64,000 nt of DNA. It comes from Diphasiastrum complanatum. Its lineage: Eukaryota > Streptophyta > Lycopodiopsida > Lycopodiales > Lycopodiaceae. The notes beneath the pieces were generated by a model. That model saw only the letters and a list, made by a program, of their open reading frames with translations, made no database searches and had not been told where the DNA came from. Positions 48,101 to 56,118 of this stretch are shown piece after piece. Positions within the stretch are counted from its first letter, which is position 1. Every line of letters begins with the position of its first letter. The stretch is taken from assembly GCA_029204225.1 (NCBI GenBank), contig CM055113.1, positions 27,882,272 through 27,946,271 on the forward strand. Direction: 5' to 3'. The position numbers and the translations under genes are program-made.

Positions 48101-50693
48101 TTACCTCCTGTTGCAGCTCGTATCACATCCTTTTTCAGCAGTAGCACTACATGATATTACTCTACTCCTGGCAGCTATTTTGCTCCCCCTTATGGACAGT
48201 TGGCAATTTGTACTTTACAATTATATTGCTCATTTCTCTTTTATGTATAGTTTTTTCTTGGAGACGTTTATATATGCTCCCTTGGTTTTCACATACTTGA
48301 CATGTACTCCATTTGGTCTTATATGCCTACAAAAGGGCGATGGAGCATCTGAATTTTTTTACCAAGTTTTTTCTTCCTCAAATGGGTGTTTGTGATATGC
48401 TGGAACAGCAGCGCTGGAGGCCCACCTTTCTTCTCCAATTTGTCTCCCACGTTTTCTCCCTCAAAAAATCCTTCAAAAACAAGCAAAATCTGACAATTTC
48501 TACACTTTCTCTCTCTCTAGAACGACATTTTCTCTCTCTAGAACGAGGCTCTGATACCAATTGTCACAAGCCAATCTCTCCAAGCTCATGAATCCTAGAA
48601 GCCGGTGTGTAGAATGAACCTTCCAACCATAGGCACCCCCTCCTTGAGTCCTTCTACCTGCTATTCCCGTCAACTGGCACATGGCATCCACCTGTGGGTG
48701 ATCAGTCCACCTGGGATGCCTAGCCCCTGTGACCTGTGAACACTGAGTGACTCATAGGGTACCACCCCCGTGCCCCGCCAAAGACCTGTGACCCTCTTGG
48801 TCACCCCGACTACTTGTCGGCTAGCATCTCGTCACTAACGGCTAGGGTCCCGACGGTCAAGACACACCGCATCTCTGACAACTTGTCAGGCGGCCACCGG
48901 TCCCAACTTGGGACAGATGTCCTCCTCGGTCACCGGCCCTTGCCAATACCTTGGTCTCAGGCCCTCTGGTGACCGGCCGTGCCAAGGTCATGATAACAGT
49001 CGTAACTGGACTCTAACAAAAATCGTGAAAGGTCACTACTTGGTTTGTTTCTACATGTTTCTAAAAGGAGCACAAGTAACGTGAATCAAAACACCTTCCA
49101 TACCTTTTACAACAAGGGAAAATGCACCTTGGTTTCCAAGGGGGGGTTTGAACTTGGTATTAAAGAAACTTTGGATACCAAGTTAACCAACTAAGCGAGC
49201 CCTGTTGAATCACAACAAGGGAAAAATGACAACTTAATACTTGATCTTTGGCAGTCTACAAAATTAGCACATAAAACTCGAAAGAATAAATAATTATTTA
49301 ACGTCATTTCTAAATGAGACAAAACAAATCCTAAGGTAGAGATTCAAGTTTATGTTGAATAAGCAATATTTATGTGCTTATAGTGTTAAAGCAACCTCGA
49401 TGATTCACCCAACTTATTACATACATTGAATAGATCCCCTGAGAAAAATCCAAAAGCAAAGTCAGCTCGTTGGTTGATGAGCCGAAACCTCAGGAACCCT
49501 TCCCCGTTGCTCGCATAATTTGGTGATGAGTAATTGGCATATTGATACTGATTCATCATCCAAAGGCCAAACAAAGTGAGAAGAATTAGAATTCTCTCTC
49601 TTTATCAACATAGAATCTGTGTTTAAGCAATGTATGAATTTCATAGCTTCCTAAAGTTTGATCCCAGTAGCATTTTTGAATCTAACAGACAAAAGGCTAC
49701 CCACAAAGGGCATGCATCAGAGTACTTCCAAAATTGTCTTGGTTTAAGATAATTCTCATCAAAACATCCTCTACTCATAATAACTGCATGTCTCACACAA
49801 AATGATTAGCACCTTGATTGGAGCAGTGCATAATAGTGGGTCAAGGTCTCTATTAGGCACAACTTTATCCTCCAAACAGACTGAAGCACTGGCAATATGA
49901 CAAACGAAAAATCCATCAGATGTAGTGATTTTTTTGTGTTGCAATTTATCTAAAAAAAGGCATCTTTGGAACCACAATACTTTATGAAACATGTGTATTT
50001 TAATGAACACGATTGCACTATACTTGAAACTTGAAGCTTCTCTAATTTTAGAACCTATAAAAAGTTGTTATGTGAATCTGTCAAAGTACCCCACAGCACA
50101 GGTGCGGTGGGGTCCAGGTACCATACCAGGTGCCATGGTACGGCACCTGTTTTTTTTTTTTGGTTTTTTCAAAAAAAAATTCAGTTCCACGGCACTTGTA
50201 CGGCACCCGTGCCGTACCACAGCACCTGGAACTTTGGAATCTGCAAACAAAATCAAAATAAAAAATGACCAGCATGTAAAACAAATAGGAATTTTATTAC
50301 AAGGAAACAAGCAAGGCTATTTTGTACTCTATACTATGTATAAGATATGTTCCTGTAAGTCCCCATACAAAGTTCTAAGCCAAAAAAAAAGGGGGGTTTG
50401 TAGGACAATGTTTGCATTTGCACCTTTGCCACATTTTCTGTTAAGTTTTAACCATGTCCCCAGGTTAACCAGCTTAACAGTTAAGACTTTCCTTGCAAGT
50501 TCATAAGTTATTCCTACGAGTTTGACTCGAGAAAGGGATTTTCTAGGGCCTTATATCTTATCATGGGCTAAAATAATTACTTGGCAATGCCTTTTGTGTA
50601 CTTTGGTAGCTATTGGTTACTTCAAAGATAGCTTTGTGTTTGAAGGCTTTCTCTTATTGGACATAAGGGTGGTGTGCAAGTGCGCACAAGCAC

Positions 50694-50726
<33 letters not shown>

Positions 50727-53123
50727 CGCGCGCGCGTGCGTGCATGTGTGTGTGCGCGTGCGCGTGTGTCTATGTGTGTGTGTGTGTTTTCGTGAGAGAG
50801 AGAGAGGAACGGAGGGTGCATTGATTTGTGTGCATGTGGCGGTAGGTATGCATTGAGCCTACCTCAAACCACATATTTATTGATGTTATCTATGAAGTAT
50901 TTGAATAAAAAAAGGTTTGCGAATGAAAATATTACAAACATAGAAATAGAATTTATCTTTATTGAGGTTGTGCATTGCTAAAGCGCGTTGCGCGAGAGGA
51001 AGCCGCCGCGGCTTTCGGCCCTCGCTTTTTTGGCGAATTCAACATAAAAAAACTAGGTTTCTTGGATATTATTGAGGCTGTGCATTGCTAAAACCACTTT
51101 CATTTTCCGCTCATTAAGAATATAGGAGAAAGAAAGTACTTGAAAGATGCTGGCGAAAAGACACCTATCCAATCAGTTATTGCTGCTCCAATAGGTCGTT
51201 TGAAAGTTACCGTCACATATTCTGCCTGTTTGTCCTGTAAAGTATGCCAATATACAAGAAGATGAGTTTGCATACAAGCAAAATAGCCTCACACTCACAA
51301 CCTTTGTCGTTCCTTTTGCTATGATCTAATATATATGTGGTGACTTTCATATGAGTAATTTCATCAATCTCCCTCCAAAGTCAAAGACTTAATATAATAA
51401 AATTATTACATTTATTGAACCTATTTTATCAATAACTTTGGATATTTTCCAAGAGTGCTAGTTTTACAAATTTAGTGAGAATATTTTTTTCTCGTAATCA
51501 ATAAAGCTAGAACTCTTAGCATCAATGGCCATTATGAATTTTAATTTTACCATTTGGTTTAACTACTGCTCTAGCTACCTTTCAATAGATGATGAACGAT
51601 TTATTTTGTCCAAATCTAGGAAAATTTCTAGTTGTTTCTTAGATGATGCACTCAAGACACTTAAAGAGCATGGTAGGCATCAATTAATATCTCCTTTAGA
51701 GTTTACAATTTCCTTATAGAAATTTATTGATGGGTCGGCTAAGGTCACAACTCCTCTCATAGTCACTTGAAAAGAGTGAAAATGGGAAGGGAAACCCTAG
51801 TCCACCCATTGTATGGAACAAGCAAATAGATGAAAGCTTTAGACTCTAGAGCTTAAGTGAGGCCCGTACACTAACTCTCAACTCTCAACTGCATACATGG
51901 CTATCAAGGTGACCATGGTATGAAAAAGGCGACACTTACTCAACTCTCAACTCTCAACTGCATACATGGCTATCAAGGTGACCATGGTATGAAAAAGGCG
52001 ACACTTACTCGGACCATCACATATGTATTGTCTAAAACAAAACCACTCCCTAACCTAGTGAGGGCTACATGTCTCATATTGAAAACTGCACTAGTAAGGA
52101 GGACACCAAAATAATGTTCCAAAGGTTTACCATCCCATAAAAACTCTTATCTTTGCATGAACGCTCGTGAGGTAAACAATAACGCATGCAACATGCACAT
52201 CCCACATGAACCTCCCATGGATTCCATCTTTGGAGATCCAAGACACTTTGCGTATTGCATCCACTAAGTATCTCTAAAGAAAGACTCACAAGTAGATCTA
52301 TTTAGCTTAGCTTCATGAGGCGTTTTGTTCTAATCCGCTAATGAGCATACCAACCTTCGCTCATCAGTTTGTCCTTCCTAGACACATAATGGATAAGAAG
52401 CTTGAGCAAGACACGTAATGGATAAGAAGCTTGAGCAGAGATTGGAATTTGGCAGCATTCTTCGGTGCGTGAGCTGAGGACAGCTGCGGTGGAGAATGGC
52501 AAGATTAGTAGGGATTGTTCAAAGAATTTATGCAGGTTTCAGAAGAAAAAAAAACTGTGGCTGTAAGTGTGCTTGCAAGGCTCAAATACCCCCATGCCAC
52601 GAAGATACTATGCGCCTCCCTCCCTCTATCTCTCCATCCAAACAGCCCAGGTTAAGTGAGATCCAACATCCCTGGTTAAGTGAGAGTGTCTCACTTAACC
52701 TTTGCGGGTGGATGACATTTAATGCCTGTGCTTCTTTCAATCCCAAGCTCACATGAATACACTTGAATTGTACTATTTTCTCTTATGTATCCTGGGGTAT
52801 CCAGAGAACACAAAAAATATCTCTATCTCTCAAACACACAGAAACACACGCGCGCACACAGAGCATGAACACACTTGAAATGTACTACTTTCTGTTATGT
52901 ACTTTTGGGACGTACCCAAAGAACAATAACAGACGATTAAAAAGTGTACCTCGAGGCCAAGAAGCCCTGGTGTTGCTTGGATGGAAACTGAGGGATCAAG
53001 CTGAAGAACAGTTTCATAGATAGCAATTCTGGAAAGCGGCTGATGGATATCGATATCGTGCTTCGAAGCCTTAATATGCACTACCAACAGCAACAGTAGA
53101 AAACAGATCCAGTTCCTTTCCAT
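35752..53123 (-). CDS. Purple acid phosphatase 27-like gene B, complete 12-exon gene
   Basis: Complete gene of the plant purple acid phosphatase family (large, PAP27-like type); expected to be a secreted dinuclear-metal phosphoesterase. Exons: 52950-53123, 51140-51234, 49813-49888, 49425-49547, 45414-45506, 45090-45222, 44470-44551, 43465-43597, 42284-42486, 41863-41988, 37661-37970, 35752-36060. They sum to 1857 bp, giving 618 residues plus stop, all with GT-AG borders and consistent phases. The length fits the family (about 610). Residues 1-19 form a signal peptide. The metal ligands are visible: D300 in GDMG, D340 and Y343 in GDISY, N373 in GNHER, H462 in VAHR, H504 and H506 in GHVHNYER. 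The C-terminal domain starts about residue 517 and ends CPSTTLAS. The family is often labelled 'probable inactive', yet no ligand is missing here. Substrate unknown. No frameshift or stop was found, so it is probably functional. Confidence 0.95.
36145..37173. mobile_element. hAT-like element, GTTCCGGA-word type, in gene B intron 11 (candidate)
   Basis: Flanked by AAGCATAT (36137-36144 and 37174-37181) within an 11-bp match, with ends TCCTGA and TCAGAA as a short inverted repeat. The left end contains CACGTTCCGGATCGG, shared with the element at 779-1502. The right end has ACGTTCC, GGAACG and GTTCCGG words next to an A run, the same layout. The true left end could instead be CATAGTTGCACG at about 36157, so boundaries are uncertain. 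A tRNA-like element is inserted inside it. Confidence 0.5.
36788..36874 (-). mobile_element. 87-bp tRNA-derived short element (SINE-like), copy 1
   Basis: Flanked by a perfect 17-bp target duplication CTAAATGAGATAGGATG (36771-36787 and 36875-36891). On the minus strand it has a box A-like GGCTCAACTGGTTAGC and a box B-like GGTTCGAGCC, spaced as in a tRNA, and ends TTGGAAACCAAGAAG. There is no body beyond tRNA size. A second copy at 49125-49211 has the same length. Confidence 0.8.
37392..37666. repeat. Tandem duplication spanning gene B exon 11 donor, with hairpin between copies
   Basis: A block of about 115-120 bp starting CTGGTRCCTYTGCATRATGC and ending at ...TTACCTCAT occurs at about 37392-37504 and 37546-37666. 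The exon 11 splice donor (GAG|GTAAG, 37661) lies at the end of the second copy, and the first copy keeps a donor-like ATGAG|GTAAC at 37500. Between them, 37505-37541 holds GTTCCTAGGAAC twice, a 12-bp perfect palindrome. Use of the duplicate donor would add 161 nt and shift the frame. Confidence 0.75.
39880..40135. repeat. Dispersed repeat, copy 2 (partner at 12.9-13.4 kb)
   Basis: In gene B intron 10. It shares TATTCCAAAAGCAACACACA and AGGACCCCAACA...TGAGATA in order with the copy in gene A intron 1. The two lie in different introns, so they are independent insertions of one family rather than products of the gene duplication. The neighbouring sequence up to about 40860 may belong to it but shows no recognisable domain. 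Confidence 0.55.
41177..41565. mobile_element. PIF/Harbinger-type MITE
   Basis: A 389-bp element in gene B intron 10 with TAA target duplications (41174-41176 and 41566-41568). Terminal inverted repeats: GGGTGGTTTTACACTA at left, and TAGTCTGAAATCACCC at right, which reads GGGTGATTTCAGACTA in complement (13 of 16 match). A 3-bp TAA site and GGG-starting ends are typical of Tourist/Harbinger MITEs. It encodes no transposase; the open frame inside is not taken as a gene. Confidence 0.8.
42109..42199. repeat. (AT)n tract in gene B intron 9
   Basis: Alternating AT with a few G and C interruptions. It fills nearly a third of the 295-bp intron between exons 10 and 9. Confidence 0.9.
44143..44240 (-). 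mobile_element. tRNA-derived SINE, second family, in gene B intron 7
   Basis: About 98 bp flanked by ACTGTGTTTCTGTTTTT (44126-44142 and 44241-44257). On the minus strand: CCTGCCCATGTGTGGTG, GGTGGTAGAGGG (box A-like), AAGTTCAAACCCC (box B-like), then an A-rich tail. Gene A has an uninterrupted matching sequence at about 2966-2990 (CATGTTTCAGTTTTTGACCA), which is the empty site. Confidence 0.75.
46600..46930. repeat. Internally repetitive block in gene B intron 4
   Basis: AGCCTTCATTATAGACT-type units repeat four to five times at 46630-46750. Then two longer related units follow, with GTACCTGCACATMCCYTCAA and AAAGRAAGGTCAGT near 46795 and 46885. No coding content was recognised. Confidence 0.6.
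47093..47480 (-). mobile_element. Copia fragment: pre-integrase and integrase start
   Basis: Minus strand: LWHKRMYLLNMRSLYDM and SRSDAEFCEAC (zinc-binding pre-integrase region). After one stop codon it continues KGKQHRNPFIH, AKEVLELIHSDVCGPMKV and GSRYFLTFIDDY (start of the integrase core). It ends abruptly at about 47093; the rest is missing. It lies in gene B intron 4 and abuts a plus-strand LINE end. Confidence 0.8.
47490..48350 (+). mobile_element. LINE 3' end in gene B intron 4
   Basis: C-terminal part of the same LINE family as at 7 kb and 16.5 kb: IETGKFQGTPREERLCLLC near 47640, ALIGYEDSRCVALMLREM near 47810, then a tail rich in Arg/Asp and serine (SFFTRRRTRSDDDD, SFFSSSTT). Several frameshifts break it. 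Intron 4 of both gene copies contains such a LINE end; I cannot tell whether it is one ancestral insertion or two. Confidence 0.75.
48370..49018 (-). mobile_element. LTR retrotransposon 5' end: LTR, primer site, short leader
   Basis: On the minus strand an LTR runs from 49018 (TGTTAGAGTCC) to 48562 (CTTGTGACA), 457 bp. Two bases later comes TGGTATCAGAGCCTCG, an initiator-Met primer-binding site (about 48559-48544). Only about 180 bp of leader follows before the sequence is replaced by the LINE end. No coding part remains. Confidence 0.65.
49125..49211 (-). mobile_element. 87-bp tRNA-derived short element (SINE-like), copy 2
   Basis: In gene B intron 4, flanked by ACAACAAGGGAAAATG (49109-49124) and the same string with one extra A (49212-49228). 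The minus strand carries CGCTTAGTTGGTTAAC (box A-like), ATCCAAAGTTTCTTT and AGTTCAAACCC (box B-like), ending TTGGAAACCAAGGTG. It matches copy 1 at 36788-36874 in length and layout. Gene A keeps the empty site at about 8930-8950 (CCTTTTACAACAAGGGACAG). Confidence 0.85.
50082..50236. mobile_element. hAT-like non-autonomous element, GGTACGGCACC-word type
   Basis: A 155-bp element in gene B intron 2 with target duplications GAATCTGT (50074-50081) and GAATCTGC (50237-50244). Ends are CAAAGTACC and GGAACTTTG. Both halves are filled with GGTGCC, GGTACGGCACC and their complements around a T/A-rich centre. At the matching position gene A has one uninterrupted copy, GGATCTGCAAACA (about 9870-9882), showing that the insertion postdates the duplication. 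Confidence 0.85.
50691..50787. repeat. Alternating purine-pyrimidine tract (GT/GC), Z-DNA prone
   Basis: About 95 bp of nearly unbroken GT, then GC, then GT alternation in gene B intron 2, including about nine GC steps in a row, followed by a short GA run. Such a sequence is the classical Z-DNA-forming type. Confidence 0.9.
50961..51092. repeat. 22-bp direct repeats around an 88-bp GC-rich insert
   Basis: ATTGAGGTTGTGCATTGCTAAA (50961-50982) recurs with one mismatch at 51071-51092. Between them is an 88-bp segment whose first 45 bp are strongly GC-rich with inverted motifs (GCGCGTTGCGCG, AAGCCGCCGCGGCTT), followed by an A/T-rich end. Either a small insertion with a long target duplication or a local duplication. 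Confidence 0.55.
51872..52009. repeat. 69-bp tandem duplication in gene B intron 1
   Basis: Two back-to-back copies containing GCATACATGGCTATCAAGG and GTATGAAAAAGGCGACACTT, offset by 69 bp. The internal CAACTCT motif is also repeated. Confidence 0.9.
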
Positions 53124-54240
53124 GGCGGAGTCAATAAACTAATTGACCTATAAAACAGTTAACAGTTACTCATCCACAAAAAATGAAGTATTTCCGAGAG
53201 AAAACATGAGAAGCAAAATCACTAAAAGTATCAGCAAAATGAGCGCTATCTATTGATTCCTCAGCAATTCTGAGAGTTTGAACTATGCGTATTGCTAGTG
53301 ATAATTTTTGGCAAAAAAAAAGAAACTTAAACATTATAGTAGCTCAAATTCTTGTGCAACCGTAGAATCAGAATGAAATTATTCCTTAAACTTTCAACTT
53401 TTAACTAGGAATGATTATCCTTTCCTTTTGAAAAGGTACTCAGAGACAACGATTCTACAATTGCTTGACTCTACACAGCAATACCAACTCAAAATCCAAA
53501 GATACACTAAGCAATAAATATTGAAATCAGTTATGAACGAAGTTCGATTTGAGCGTTCTCTTCATGGTTAAAACTATTTCACCTCAAAAGCTTCCCGTTT
53601 ATCAGGCAGAATCAAACTGCCGCATGCAGGTCCTATGGCAAACTTCAACCTGAACAACACAAAACTAGAAATGATATTGCTACATGACTACATTTCTCGT
53701 CATCTTATACTAGATAAAGCGGAACAGGTCTACTTCAACTTTTCCATCCTCTTAAAACACATAAAAGTGTTACAGGTCTATCTCAGCTTTAATGTTACGG
53801 ACAACGTCTTTTCAGCTGAATGTGTGCCAGTTGAAAACAGACATCTGACCTACTCCACAGACCGTTCGTATAGTTCCCTTGAATTCGCACGAGTTTCTTA
53901 CACCATTACCGTAAGGATTCAATCTCAGGACTGAAATAATCAACCAAGAACTGTTCATTGATTGCATTGCTCGATCAATGAAAAATTATGAAAACAATCC
54001 ACCAGTTAATTGCATCAATGTCTGTGATAATATTATGTCAGTATAGCTACAACAGCCATGTCTGCGATTACGTCAGAAAAGCTAGAAACATCGCTTTTTC
54101 TCTTTTTCTGTGTTGTATTTCGCTTTCTTTCTCTTCTTCTTCTTCCATGGTAGACTGTATTGTAGAATTGAGCAGCAGCGTTACGATCCTGGCCCTTCAC
54201 GGACGTGTGTTGAAAGTAGACCGTGCATTGCCATTTCTTC
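53124..54240 (-). promoter_or_regulatory. Gene B 5' flank shared with gene A
   Basis: Upstream of the start codon (CGCCATGG context). Alignable with gene A 17856-18695 up to about 54240, where similarity stops. This marks the approximate upstream limit of the duplicated segment. The conserved parts are the best candidates for shared promoter and 5' untranslated sequence, but no specific site is identifiable by eye. Confidence 0.5.
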
Positions 54241-54344
54241 AGTGGGGCAAAGGCCCTCTCCTTTTTGTTTTTGGGGGATGTGCAACTTAGGCAATGCCAC
54301 TTTGGCCCAGCTCAATCACAACCACACGGTTTTTTTTTTTTCAA

Positions 54345-54590
54345 TCCAAACCAGAATGATGTGATATTGTACCACACGTTTTTTTTTAAAATGTAAACGA
54401 GAATGGTGTGATATTCTACCAAGGCGTTGTTGTCATGTCATATTGTCAACAGTGAAGATTAAAGGAATGCAGAAGAATCGCTAAACTGAACGAGAATGAT
54501 GTGATATTGTACCACAAAGGCGTTGCCATGTCATATTGTCAGCTTTTTGTGAAGATTAAAGGAATGTAGAAGAATCTCTAGTAAAATTTT
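54345..54590. repeat. Imperfect tandem repeats of about 70-125 bp
   Basis: GAATGRTGTGATATT occurs three times (about 54355, 54402, 54492). AAGGCGTTG...CATGTCATATTGTCA...GTGAAGATTAAAGGAATG occurs twice. It lies just outside the duplicated gene flank. Confidence 0.75.
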
Positions 54591-56118
54591 GACAATTGTT
54601 CTTAACTTTACGATAAATATTTTATGGATTGTGATGATGTTTTTTTTTTAATTAATCCAACAATTTTAATATTCTGGCAAGGCCTTCACAAATCATGACA
54701 TAATATCACAATAATAACTTGAATACATACATTCAAAAATTCAATAGATAGTAACCAAGTTCGGTACAAGCACTAGAGACTCCAATCTCTTACAATGCAA
54801 CTTTCGTCTTTTCGTCTTTTAGAAGATGAGTTTGGCCTTGTAAATCTAAAATTGCTAAATAATAGCTTGTTATTGAGTTCACATGAAGAGATTTGACATG
54901 ATACGACTTTTTTATGATTGTTAATCCATTGTATTAGACAACACAATTAACCAAACAAAGTACGTTCTAGAAAATACTCATGCTCACCTCTGCTTTCCAA
55001 TCTAACACAGATATGTTAGCCAACTAGTAAAAATTTTGCCAATATTTACATCATGTATGGTATGGACTCAACGCTTCAAATCAAACAAATAATTATAATG
55101 CACAAAAAGGAAACATATCCATTAGCCAAACTCATGAAACATCTATCAAGATTCGAGACCTGAAAAGCACAAAAGCAACATTCTTGCACATACTATAGCA
55201 AACCATGTCTAGAGCTTACGAGAAGGAAAAAAAACTAGAGCACAAAGTGCTATTCAACTCTTTAGAGGTACTACACTCAAATAACATGGTAAGCCATCCT
55301 ACATAACTACAAGGAAAAACAAGAAAATATAAAACAAGCAATGGATGAAAAACCTAAAGAAACCATTGACATGAATGCAAATTGAGCAGATATGGCAAAC
55401 ACCTAATGCAAAATGATATTGGTTTTTGTCAATAAATAGACAAGGACCATATTTGGGTTAATATCCCAAAGATCCTCATCAAACGTGAAAGGTTATTATA
55501 TCATGCTTGAGACTAGGAGTGAGATCCCCAAGTTTTTTTTGGAGGAGCGTATCTGACAGACTTAATATGCTTACCTTCAAAAGATTGTCATTCTTGTTCA
55601 AAAGAGGGCCAATGAGAGGCTCAATGGGCTCATGCTCAAAGGACGTTGCACGGAGTGCGTCCTCCTGAAACCAAAATGATAGCAGAGAGGAGCAACTTTA
55701 GAGAGCTCTCAACAATTGCGAAACAGGCTAAATGACAAGCAAAATTTGCAAGGTGAATTTCTAGTGATGGGATTGCAATAAGAAAACTACAAGAAAGTGC
55801 AGCAATAGACGTGGACAAAAGAGCAAAACATTCCTACTCAAACTCCTCCAGGAGCATATGCATATCTTGTAACTCCCAACAACGACACAAGTACATCATC
55901 TCATGATAGAAATCATCTATCTTCTAATGTTGTGCTTGCGTATGTTAACAATGAGTTTTAGAATTTGAGACTTGCAAAAGACCTTAATGATCAACTCAAG
56001 TGGACATTTTGTTGAATCCACCATAGAGTGGATTCAAATGGAGGGGTAAGTGGAGAAGACCCCAAATACTACAAGTGGATTGGCAAATACTACTAGGAAT
56101 CGGGTATGGATGGAAGGA
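54591..56118. other. Intergenic region, no gene recognised
   Basis: AT-rich sequence with no exon, transposon domain or RNA gene that I can identify. Confidence 0.4.

Noticed and set aside
55636-55818. 60-codon open frame with hydrophobic stretches
   Set aside because: Short, with no family resemblance and no splice-linked neighbours.
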